Origin: JALYQB01 sp035640155
GTDB taxonomy: Bacteria > Actinomycetota > Actinomycetes > Mycobacteriales > Pseudonocardiaceae
Length of the DNA: 14,470 bases
Direction: 5' to 3'
NCBI GenBank assembly: GCA_035640155.1
Contig: DASQWR010000021.1
Coordinates: 1 to 14,470 of the forward strand
The notes beneath the pieces are model-generated. The model worked only from the letters and a program-made list of their open reading frames with translations. It had not been told where the DNA came from and ran no database searches. This document shows positions 7,000-13,699 of the stretch, piece by piece. Each line of letters starts with the position of its first letter. Within the stretch, counting starts at the first letter, position 1. Made by a program: the position numbers and the translations under genes.

Positions 7000-7023
7000 G
7001 GATGCTCTATTTGTCGAGGATGC
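6993..7023. repeat. Two 13-base direct repeats in the arsR-purC intergenic region
   Basis: TTGTCAAGGATGC (6993-7005) and TTGTCGAGGATGC (7011-7023) differ at one base and are 18 bases apart start to start, with TCTAT between. On the - strand the copy nearer arsR contains the TTGACA hexamer. Tandem same-face sites upstream of a regulator gene suggest a binding site for a regulator, or a duplicated promoter element. Confidence 0.6.
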
Positions 7024-7068
7024 GATCCCCGCGCAGCTACGCCCCGGCCCTCCTGGACTCGGCGACTG

Positions 7069-7103
7069 CATGATCCACGGGTTAGTGTGGCGGTCGGATC
7101 ATG
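7069..7103. promoter_or_regulatory. Inverted repeat upstream of purC
   Basis: CATGATCC (7069-7076) and GGATCATG (7096-7103) are perfect 8-base inverted arms around 19 bases. A TAGTGT hexamer (7083-7088), matching the TANNNT -10 pattern, lies between the arms with no good -35. It could be an operator covering the purC promoter or a leader hairpin. The ribosome site of purC is the GAGGGGG at 7137-7143. Confidence 0.35.
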
Positions 7104-7148
7104 AGGTGGCTGGGGTCGAGGCAACGGGACTGAAACGAGGGGGCGTGG

Positions 7149-7997
7149 ATGGAGCTCCTGCACTCCGGCAAGGTCCGGGAGGTGTACGCCGACGGCGAGG
7201 ACGTCATCCTGGTCGCATCCGACCGGGTCTCCGTCTACGACGTCGTGCTCCCCACTCCCATCCCGGAGAAGGGCAAGCTGCTGACCCAGCTGTCACGGTG
7301 GTGGTTCGACCAGCTCGCCGACATCGCGCGGCACCACGTCATCTCCGGAACCGACGTGCCGCACGAGTGGGCCGGCCGCGCGATCCGCTGCCAGCGCCTC
7401 GACATGATCCAGGTCGAGTGCATTGCCCGGGGGTACCTGGCTGGGCTCGGGCTCAAGGAGTACGAGAAGTACGGCTCAGTGTCGGGGGTACCGCTGCCCG
7501 AGGGCCTGGTGGAGGGCTCCAAGCTGCCCGAGCCGATCTTCACGCCGACCACCAAGGCCAGCGGCGGGGCGCACGACGAGTTCCTCACCTACGACGACGT
7601 CGTGTACCAGGTCGGTACCGACGTCGCCGCTCGCCTCCGCGACCTGACGATCCAGCTGTACTCGCGGGGGGCAGAGATCGCCACCCGCAGCGGCATCATC
7701 ATCGCGGACACGAAGTTCGAGTTCGGTTGGTCAGCCGACGGTGAGCTGGTTCTCGGTGACGAGGTCCTGACTTCCGACTCGTCGCGCTTCTGGCCCGCGG
7801 ACCGGTGGGAGCCCGGCCGCACTCAGTTCGCCTTCGACAAACAGTTCGTGCGCGACTGGGCGGCTGGCTCCGGCTGGAACAAGACCCCGCCACCCCCGCC
7901 GGTACCGAGTGACGTCGTCGCTGCTACCCGCGCACGGTACATCGAGGTCTACGAACGGATCACCGGTCGCACGTGGTCGAAGGAGGAGAGGGTCTGA
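7149..7997 (+). CDS. purC: Phosphoribosylaminoimidazole-succinocarboxamide synthase (SAICAR synthetase)
   Basis: Joins CAIR and aspartate with ATP to give SAICAR in de novo purine synthesis (cytoplasm). The 282-residue product is complete, with GKVREVY at residues 7-13, ASDRVSVYDVVLPTPIPEKGKLL, VECIARGYLAGLG, EPIFTPTTKASGGAHDE, GIIIADTKFEFG and DEVLTSDSSRFWPAD, then FDKQFVRDW. The ATG at 7149 has a good GAGGGGG ribosome site five bases away. It stands alone: divergent from the arsR operon, convergent with the XRE gene, with no other purine gene in view. It may be the only purC of the genome or a second copy; the sequence alone cannot tell. All family motifs are present, so it should be active. 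Confidence 0.96.
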   Translation: MELLHSGKVREVYADGEDVILVASDRVSVYDVVLPTPIPEKGKLLTQLSRWWFDQLADIARHHVISGTDVPHEWAGRAIRCQRLDMIQVECIARGYLAGLGLKEYEKYGSVSGVPLPEGLVEGSKLPEPIFTPTTKASGGAHDEFLTYDDVVYQVGTDVAARLRDLTIQLYSRGAEIATRSGIIIADTKFEFGWSADGELVLGDEVLTSDSSRFWPADRWEPGRTQFAFDKQFVRDWAAGSGWNKTPPPPPVPSDVVAATRARYIEVYERITGRTWSKEERV

Positions 7998-8047
7998 CGG
8001 ACGGTCACCAGCATCAGGTCTCTGGCGCCTCAGTCTCTCCGTGGCGG

Positions 8048-8926
8048 TCACGTCCTTTCCGCCTCCAGGTCGGTGACGGTGCGGTCGATCAAGGCGTGGG
8101 CGATGTCATCATAGGCCGCGCTGGCACGGAGGTGATCGAACTCGCGTCGGTACAGGGCGACGCTGGCGGGCTCGCTGATGGTGACCTCGTCGGTGACGAG
8201 CTCGACGACGACCAGGGCGTCGGCGTCGTCGCTGCGGTCGACATAGATCTGGAAGCCCTCTGGGTAGATGGCCTTCGCCTGGCCACGTAACGGCAGGATG
8301 CCGATCTGGATGTTGGGTAACGCCGTCACCGCGCGGATGTGCCGAAGCTGGTCAGTCTGCAACATGACTGACCCTGGGCGCCAGCGCAGCGCGGCCTCGG
8401 TGATGAGGATGGTGAACTGCTTGGATTGGTCGAGCAGCACGGCCTGGCGGTGCATGCGGCCCTCGACCTTCCCCGTGATGTCCTTGTTGTCGCCGACGTC
8501 GGCCATCTCGAATACGAGCTGGGCGTACTCGCGGACCTGCAGCAGACCGGGTACGACAGCATGGTCATAGCAGAGGATGGTGGCTGCGGTGGCCTCCACC
8601 TCGGCGGTCTCGCGCTGGGTCTGGTCAACACCAGCACGCAGCCGCGACTGCCAAGGGCTGATCTGGGTGGCGGCCGTTTCGGCCAAGGACACCAGCTCAT
8701 CACGAGCAGTGGTAGCTGCTCCGGTGACCCGCACCCAGACATCGATCTCACTGAGCCGGGCGAGACGGTCGCCGGATTCGATCCTCGAGATGGTCGCTGG
8801 GCTCAGTGTGAGCTCGGCGGCAAGATCCTCGTTGCGCAGCCCGGCGAGTTCACGCAATGCCCTGAGCTTGGACCCGAGACGCTGGCGCTGGGTGGCGGCA
8901 GCCCCGCCCGTGGTTCGGCGTGCCAT
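8048..8926 (-). CDS. XRE-family regulator with DUF5753 domain
   Basis: A 292-residue protein. Residues 17-75 form a Cro/cI-type helix-turn-helix (LGSKLRALRELAGLRNEDLAAELTLSPATISRIESGDR), and about 100-285 form a DUF5753 domain with the typical ILCYDHAVVPGLLQVREYAQLVF, MHRQAVLL, and LPNIQIGILPL blocks and an FQIYVDRSDD...VVVELV strand pair. This architecture is common in actinomycetes (WhiJ-like regulators), usually next to a small DUF397 protein; none is present here, since only 50 bases separate this gene from the convergent purC. The start is ATG 8926; GTG 8929 directly before it is possible. No good ribosome site is seen. Targets are unknown. Confidence 0.9.
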   Translation of the reverse strand: MARRTTGGAAATQRQRLGSKLRALRELAGLRNEDLAAELTLSPATISRIESGDRLARLSEIDVWVRVTGAATTARDELVSLAETAATQISPWQSRLRAGVDQTQRETAEVEATAATILCYDHAVVPGLLQVREYAQLVFEMADVGDNKDITGKVEGRMHRQAVLLDQSKQFTILITEAALRWRPGSVMLQTDQLRHIRAVTALPNIQIGILPLRGQAKAIYPEGFQIYVDRSDDADALVVVELVTDEVTISEPASVALYRREFDHLRASAAYDDIAHALIDRTVTDLEAERT

Positions 8927-8990
8927 CACTGAATCATCCAGCCACCAGTCCCTGGCTCAGGCATCAAGCTCGTGTGTCCGGCGTGACGGC

Positions 8991-9008
8991 GTACTCGTGA
9001 CGAGGTAC
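8991..9008. other. Palindromic element between the cbiXO 3' end and the XRE gene
   Basis: GTACTCGT (8991-8998) faces ACGA-G-GTAC (9000-9008) around one base, with one bulged G. It lies 20-37 bases after the cbiX-cbiO stop and about 65 bases upstream of the XRE start, both on the - strand. It may be an operator for the XRE gene or a hairpin ending the cob operon; no T-run follows. Confidence 0.3.
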
Positions 9009-9027
9009 CGACGCGGGGAGGGCACGA

Positions 9028-10722
9028 TCACGGCCACCAGCCGAGGGGGTTGAAGCCGGCCGGAAGTTCCAGGCGGTGTGCGCTCATGAAGCCGGTGTCG
9101 GCGAGCACCTCCCGGGTGGGGCCGTCGGCGACGATCTGGCCGTGGTCGAGCACCACCGACCGCGGGCACAGCTCGAGTGCGTAGGGCAGGTCGTGGGTGA
9201 CGAGCAGTGTGGTCATGCTGAGCCGCTTGACCAGGTCGGCGAACTCGCGCCGCCCCGCGGGGTCGAGGTTGGAGGTGGGCTCGTCGAGCACCAGCACCTC
9301 CGGATGCATCGCCAGCACGGTGGCCACCGCGGCGCGGCGGCGCTCGCCGAGGGAGAGCCGGTACGGTGGGCGGTCGGCGGCGTCGGCGAGCCCGACGTAG
9401 GACAGCGCCTCGGTGACCCGCTCGGCCAGCGCGTCCCCGGTCAGCCCGAGGTGCGCGGGGCCGAACGCGACGTCGCGCCCGACGGTGGGAGTGAAGAGCT
9501 GGTCGTCGGGGTCCTGGAACACCACACCGACCCGGCGCCGCACCTCGGCCAGCGTGCGACGGCTGAGCGCCACCCCCCCGATCCGCACCGACCCCCCGGA
9601 CGGCGTGAGCACCCCGTTGAGCTGCAGGACCAGCGACGTCTTGCCGGCGCCGTTGGGCCCGAGCAGCGCGACCCGCTCCCCGGGCTCCACCCGCAGGGAC
9701 ACCCCGGACAGCGCCGACCGGCCGTCCGGATAGGAGAAGGACAGCTCGCGGACCTCGATCGCGGGCACCCCGCCGGTGGGCTGCGCCGAGCCGGCGAAGC
9801 GACCCCGGCGGTTCGGAATCCGGGCCGCTGGGGTGGGCACCCTGGTCGCCCGCCGGGCTCGCCGGGCCCCCCGGGGCGGCGTGTCGCCGTGCGGGGTCAA
9901 CGAGATCGGCGTGCCCACCTTCGCTTCGTAGCCCGGGAGCTGCACCCGGTACGCGCACAGGTCACAGTTCATCCGGACGTCCCCGTCCACGGCCTCCCGG
10001 TAGCGCTCGAGTATCAGCTGGGTCAGCCGGAAGTCGACCCCCAGCTGCGCCGCGCTCCACACGTCCACCTCGGGGTGGTCGGCGGCCCATCCAGCTGCCT
10101 CACTGTAGATCCGGTGCAGCAACACGCCGGGGAACAGGAAGAACGGGGCGACGACGATCGTGGCCGCACCCAGCAATCGCAGCCGGTGCAGCGTCTCGGG
10201 GACCCCCGGGGAGGCGACCGAGATGAATCCCGGCTCGATCATGCCCAGGCCACGCCCGTCGGCGAGCAGCCGCCCGACCTTCCACAGGTCCGCGCAGGCG
10301 TCCGGGTCGCTGGACCCGCGTCCGATCAGCGCCACCCCGAGCTTCTCCGGATCGGCGTCCCCGGCCGCGTCCCGGATCCGGTCGGTCGCGACGTCCAGCA
10401 CGCGCGGCTCGATGCCGAGGTCCCGGGCCAGCCGGAACCGGACCCGCGGGTGCCGGGCCCGGGCTCGGGCGAGCGCCGCGGGCCCGTCGTTCTTGAGGTG
10501 CCCGGCGGAGAGCAGTACCAGCGGCACGCTGACGATCTCCGTCGCCCCCTGGGCGACCAGCGCGTCGACAGCGTCGTCGACGGTGGGCGAGGCGAGCTCG
10601 AGGAAACCGAACTCGACCGGGTCCGGTGCGAGAGCCCGGATCGACTCGGCCAGCGTCCAGAACTGCTCCACCCCGTCGGCGTCCCGGCTGCCGTGGCCGA
10701 CGACGAGCATCGCCCGGCTCAT
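9028..10722 (-). CDS. CbiX-CbiO fusion: sirohydrochlorin cobaltochelatase joined to the cobalt ECF importer ATPase
   Basis: One open frame of 564 residues with no internal stop. Residues 1-256 are CbiX: VVGHGSRD with His10, a second VLLSAGHLKND with His75, a duplicated half (GRGSSDPD...), and a terminal MNCDLC (251-256), exactly the MxCxxC pattern reported to hold a [4Fe-4S] centre in long CbiX proteins. Residues 257-318 are an Arg/Pro-rich linker; the His-rich tail often found in CbiX is absent. Residues 322-564 are CbiO: Walker A GPNGAGKTS (355-363), Q-loop Q403, signature LSLGERRR (456-463, Leu replacing a Gly), Walker B VLVLDEP (476-482) and H-loop His510. The ATG overlaps the cbiQ stop (ATGA). 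A GTG at 9768 could also start a free CbiO of 246 residues. It should insert Co2+ into precorrin-2/sirohydrochlorin and drive CbiMQ import. Confidence 0.9.
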   Translation of the reverse strand: MSRAMLVVGHGSRDADGVEQFWTLAESIRALAPDPVEFGFLELASPTVDDAVDALVAQGATEIVSVPLVLLSAGHLKNDGPAALARARARHPRVRFRLARDLGIEPRVLDVATDRIRDAAGDADPEKLGVALIGRGSSDPDACADLWKVGRLLADGRGLGMIEPGFISVASPGVPETLHRLRLLGAATIVVAPFFLFPGVLLHRIYSEAAGWAADHPEVDVWSAAQLGVDFRLTQLILERYREAVDGDVRMNCDLCAYRVQLPGYEAKVGTPISLTPHGDTPPRGARRARRATRVPTPAARIPNRRGRFAGSAQPTGGVPAIEVRELSFSYPDGRSALSGVSLRVEPGERVALLGPNGAGKTSLVLQLNGVLTPSGGSVRIGGVALSRRTLAEVRRRVGVVFQDPDDQLFTPTVGRDVAFGPAHLGLTGDALAERVTEALSYVGLADAADRPPYRLSLGERRRAAVATVLAMHPEVLVLDEPTSNLDPAGRREFADLVKRLSMTTLLVTHDLPYALELCPRSVVLDHGQIVADGPTREVLADTGFMSAHRLELPAGFNPLGWWP

Positions 10723-11519
10723 GTCAGCACGGCACCGACCGTCGCGAGGCTCGCGAGCAACGGCACCGCGAGCGCGCCCGCCCACGCCCGCCGACCGGCG
10801 GTGGTGCCGTCCATCGCGTCGGACCCCATCTCGTCGGACCGCAGCGCGGCCGGCACGGTGCCGTCGTAGCCACGGGAGGCCATCGCGAGCGCGACCCGCT
10901 CGCCCCGCTCGAAGGACCGCACGAACAGCGCGCCGACGCTCCCGGCGATGTCGTGGGCCTGCCACAGCCAGCGGGTGTCCCCGCCACGGCAGGATCGGGC
11001 GGTGCGCAGCCGGGTCAGCTCGGAGTACAGCACCTCGACGTAGCGCACCATGAACCCGGCCACCGTGGTGAACAGCGGCGGCACCCGCAGCCGCTCCAGC
11101 CCGGTGATGATGTCCGGCAGTGGTGTGGTGGCGGCGAGTATCCCGGTGGCGAGCAAGCCGAAGGTGGCCTTGAGCGCGATGGCGGCCGCTGCCTGCAGCC
11201 CCACCACCGAGAGTCCCATCCCGAGGACGTCGACGTCGGGTGGCTCACCGAGCAACGGCAGCGCGAGCACGAAGAGCAGGAACGGCACCTCCACGACGAG
11301 CCGGCGCAGCAGCACCAGCGGCGGGAGCTGCGCGACCGTGGCGATCACGGCCACCAGCACCAGGTACCAGGCGTAGGGCCAGAACACCGCCCGCGGGGTG
11401 AACGCCACCGCGAGGACGAACAGGAACGTCGCGGCGACCTTGCACTGCGGCGCGAGGCGGTGCACCGGGGTGTCGGCGGGGATCAGCAGCTCCGCGCCGG
11501 GATCGTGGGCGCTGCTCAC
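10719..11519 (-). CDS. cbiQ: Cobalt ECF transporter transmembrane (T) component CbiQ
   Basis: The 266-residue integral membrane protein of the energy-coupling-factor cobalt importer; it links the substrate-binding CbiM to the ATPase. Typical parts are TPVHRLAPQCKVAATFLFVLAVAFTPRAVFW near the start, several hydrophobic segments (YLVLVAVIATVAQL, VPFLLFVLALPLL, IALKATFGLLATGILAAT, and a final AGALAVPLLASLATVGAVL), and the coupling-helix region ITGLERLRVPPLF...MVRYVEVLYSELTRLRTARSCRG followed by GALFVRSFERGERVALAMASRGYDG. The GTG at 11519 overlaps the cbiM stop (GTGA); the frame is open upstream but is not coding there. The stop overlaps the cbiX-cbiO start (ATGA). Confidence 0.92.
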   Translation of the reverse strand: MSSAHDPGAELLIPADTPVHRLAPQCKVAATFLFVLAVAFTPRAVFWPYAWYLVLVAVIATVAQLPPLVLLRRLVVEVPFLLFVLALPLLGEPPDVDVLGMGLSVVGLQAAAAIALKATFGLLATGILAATTPLPDIITGLERLRVPPLFTTVAGFMVRYVEVLYSELTRLRTARSCRGGDTRWLWQAHDIAGSVGALFVRSFERGERVALAMASRGYDGTVPAALRSDEMGSDAMDGTTAGRRAWAGALAVPLLASLATVGAVLT

Positions 11520-12214
11520 GGCACCTGTTCCGGGTCCTGATTTCGTGGGCCCTGATGTTCCGGCGCCACCCGGACCAGGTCGGCGCGCAGCGCGAGCAGT
11601 GCCCGCACCACCAGCGCGGTCACGATGCCTTCGAACACCGCCACCACGGCGTACACGCCGATGGTCGAGACGGCAACGGTGCGCAGCGGGACGCCCGCTG
11701 CTCCTCCCACCGCATACTCGGCGGTGAACAGCACCGACGCGGCGACCACGGAGACGGCTGCCGCCATCCCGCACGCGACCGACGTCCCGGTGGACGTGCC
11801 GCGGCCACCCACACCGCTCAGCAGCCGCCGCAGCCCGAGCAGCACCGGGTAGCCGACCACGGCAGGCACCAGGGCGAGGTTGACCAGGTTGACCCCGAGC
11901 ACGGAGAGTCCACCGGCCCCGGTGAACAAGGTCTGCACCACGGTGACCACGGTGATCACGACCGGGCCGAGCCACGGCCCGAGCAGCGCGACGGCGAGCG
12001 TGCCGCCGAGCAGATGCCCGCTGGTGCCCACCGCCACCGGGATGATCGGGGCCTGGAGCACCAGGAAGAACGCGGCGGCGAGCCCGGCGAGGGGCAGCTG
12101 CCGCTCGGTCGACTGCCGCCCGGCCTGCCACGTGCACACGGCGAGCCCGGTGACGGCGACGGCGGCCCCGGTGGCGGCCAGCGGAGCGGTGACGAACCCG
12201 TCAGGGATGTGCAC
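11516..12214 (-). CDS. cbiM: Cobalt ECF transporter substrate-specific component CbiM
   Basis: A 232-residue membrane protein that binds Co2+. The GTG at 12214 is chosen because it yields the hallmark N-terminus M(V)HIPDGF: in this family the free N-terminal Met, His2 and a further His coordinate the metal, so the start must be exact. The second His is in GTSGHLLGG, at residue 67, the same number as in the structurally known NikM. Hydrophobic helices follow (TLAVALLGPWLGPVVITVVTVVQTLF, NLVNLALVPAVVGYPVLLGL, a CGMAAAVSVVAASVLFTAEYA helix and VSTIGVYAVVAVFEGIVTALVV). The start overlaps the end of cobA by 14 bases. No CbiN gene follows; cbiQ starts at once. The last 25 or so residues are charged and cytosolic-looking. 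Confidence 0.93.
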   Translation of the reverse strand: MHIPDGFVTAPLAATGAAVAVTGLAVCTWQAGRQSTERQLPLAGLAAAFFLVLQAPIIPVAVGTSGHLLGGTLAVALLGPWLGPVVITVVTVVQTLFTGAGGLSVLGVNLVNLALVPAVVGYPVLLGLRRLLSGVGGRGTSTGTSVACGMAAAVSVVAASVLFTAEYAVGGAAGVPLRTVAVSTIGVYAVVAVFEGIVTALVVRALLALRADLVRVAPEHQGPRNQDPEQVP

Positions 12215-12947
12215 CGGTGACCTCCCCGAACCTGATCGGCGCCGTGACGTCCAACCTCGCGACCTCGCCGATGACGATGGTGAGCGGCGGGGGCAGCTGG
12301 CAGTCCGGGGGATCGGCCAGGGTGCCCCGGACGGCGCGCTGCTGCGGGCGGCTGGCGGCGCTGATCGCGGCGACCGGGGTGTCCGGCGGCATCCCGCCGG
12401 CATGCAGCGCGGCGAGGATCCGGCGCAGCGCGGCGCGCCCGGTGAGCACCACCACGGTGCCGCCGAGACGCGCCACCGCGTCCCAGTCGACCTCGCCGGG
12501 ATGCTCGGGGTCGTCGTTGCCGGCGACGACGGTGAGGGTGCGCGCCAGCTGGCGGACCATCACCGGGATGCCGGCTGCGGCGGGGGCGGCGACCGCGGCG
12601 GGCACCCCGGGCACCACCTCGACGTCCACACCCGCCCGGGCCAGCGCCACCGCCTCCTCACCCCCGCGGGACACCACGAACGGGTCACCGGCCTTGAGTC
12701 GCACCACGCAGGCGCCGCTGCGACCCAGTGCCACCAGCAGCTCGTTGACCTCGGGTTGCGAGGTAGCGGGCCGACCGCCGTGCCTGCCCACGCAGTGTCG
12801 TGCCGCGGTCGGGGGAGCGAGGGCGACCAGGCCGGCCATCGAGGGCCGGTCGTACACCACGTGCTGCGCGCGGGCCAGCAGCTCGCCGCCGCGCCGGGTG
12901 AGCAGCCCCGGGTCGCCCGGCCCCGCCCCTACCAGGTGCACGGTCAT
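12201..12947 (-). CDS. cobA: Uroporphyrinogen-III C-methyltransferase (SUMT)
   Basis: Methylates C2 and C7 of uroporphyrinogen III with SAM to give precorrin-2, the first committed step. The 248-residue product is a single-domain SUMT without the CysG dehydrogenase/chelatase part. Motifs are MTVHLVGAGPGDPGLLT (1-17), VVYDRPS, CVVRLKAGDPFVVSRGGEEA, VVPGVPAAVAAPAAAGIPV, and VVVLTGRAALRRIL. Variations from the common family pattern are RLKAGDPF for RLKGGDPF and PVMVRQLARTLTVVAGN where PVTHR...SGH is usual, so it is somewhat divergent. The ATG at 12947 overlaps the cobJ stop (ATGA); the open frame runs on to 13571 but is a shadow of cobJ there. The end overlaps cbiM by 14 bases. Confidence 0.9.
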   Translation of the reverse strand: MTVHLVGAGPGDPGLLTRRGGELLARAQHVVYDRPSMAGLVALAPPTAARHCVGRHGGRPATSQPEVNELLVALGRSGACVVRLKAGDPFVVSRGGEEAVALARAGVDVEVVPGVPAAVAAPAAAGIPVMVRQLARTLTVVAGNDDPEHPGEVDWDAVARLGGTVVVLTGRAALRRILAALHAGGMPPDTPVAAISAASRPQQRAVRGTLADPPDCQLPPPLTIVIGEVARLDVTAPIRFGEVTGAHP

Positions 12948-13699
12948 CCCGACACCGCCAGCTCGCGGGCCGTGACCAGCCAGTGCCCGACCCGGCTGGT
13001 GCCCGACGAGCCGACGATCACCACCGTGCGCATGCCGACGCCGCCGGGATCCAGCCCGGCCAGGGTGACCAGCTCGACGCGCTCGCCGTGGCGCCCGGCA
13101 TCGGTGACCAACCCGACCGGGGTGTCCGGGCGCCGGTGCTCGAGGAGCACCTGCACCGCGCGGGCGAGCTGCCAGGGCCGGCCCGCCGAGCGCGGGTTGT
13201 AGAGCGCGAGCACCAGGTCGGCGCCGGCAACGGCCCGCACCCGCGCTTCGACGGCCTCCCACGGGGCGAGAACGTCCGAGAGCGTCAGGCAGGCGAAGTC
13301 CCGGGCCAGCGGGGCACCGAGCAGCGCTCCCGCCGCGGTGGCGGCGGTGACACCGGGGACCAGGTGCACCGCGGGCCGGCACTCGGCCGCCAACCCCGCG
13401 ACGGCGCATAACGCCAGTGAAGCCATGCCGTAGATCCCGGAGTCCCCGGAGGACACCAGCGCCACCCGGTGGCCATCCGCAGCGGCGTGCACCGCGTCGA
13501 TGGCCCGCTGCTGCTCGGCTCCCATCTCGCCGGGCACCAGCACCTGGTGGGAGCCGGTGAGGTCGGCGCACTGGGCGAGGTAGGAGCGGTAGCCGACCAC
13601 GACCTGCGCCGCCCGCACCGCGTCCTCGGCTGCCCGGGTGCGGTGCGCGGGACCGCCGGGACCCAGCCCGACGATGCTCAACTGCCCCGCCCCCGTCAT
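12944..13699 (-). CDS. cobJ: Precorrin-3B C17-methyltransferase (ring contraction)
   Basis: Methylates C17 of (cobalt-)precorrin-3 and brings about ring contraction, giving (cobalt-)precorrin-4. The 251-residue CobJ/CbiH protein has SIVGLGPGG (8-16), VVGYRSYLAQ (34-43), PGEMGAEQQRA (56-66), SSGDSGIYGMA (83-93), VHLVPGVTAATAAGALLGAPLARDFACLTLSD, and ALYNPRSAGRPW. In the cobalt-late pathway CobJ needs CobG to prepare its substrate; no CobG is seen here, while CbiX and CbiD are, so a CbiH-like, cobalt-bound substrate is more likely (inference). It starts at ATG 13699, overlapping the cobM stop, and ends overlapping cobA, both ATGA. Confidence 0.94.
   Translation of the reverse strand: MTGAGQLSIVGLGPGGPAHRTRAAEDAVRAAQVVVGYRSYLAQCADLTGSHQVLVPGEMGAEQQRAIDAVHAAADGHRVALVSSGDSGIYGMASLALCAVAGLAAECRPAVHLVPGVTAATAAGALLGAPLARDFACLTLSDVLAPWEAVEARVRAVAGADLVLALYNPRSAGRPWQLARAVQVLLEHRRPDTPVGLVTDAGRHGERVELVTLAGLDPGGVGMRTVVIVGSSGTSRVGHWLVTARELAVSG

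Noticed and set aside
7998..8047. A terminator between convergent purC and the XRE gene
   Set aside because: Only 4-base stems (CCAG/CTGG, CGTG/CACG) can be drawn; too weak to call.
4271..8983. Flanking direct repeats of the accessory segment (GTGTGTCC near 4275 and near 8971)
   Set aside because: Only eight bases match in a high-GC context; not enough for an attachment or target-site duplication.
9028..9768. A separate cbiO gene starting at GTG 9768
   Set aside because: Possible as an internal start, but no stop codon separates it from cbiX, so the fusion is the main reading; kept as an alternative.
9076..10869. A 597-residue open frame on the + strand across cbiX-cbiO
   Set aside because: Antisense to the fusion gene; composition is typical of a shadow frame and no domain is visible.
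12948..13571. N-terminal extension of the cobA frame
   Set aside because: The frame is open but overlaps cobJ; the extension is Arg-rich without family similarity, and the SUMT motif begins right at ATG 12947.
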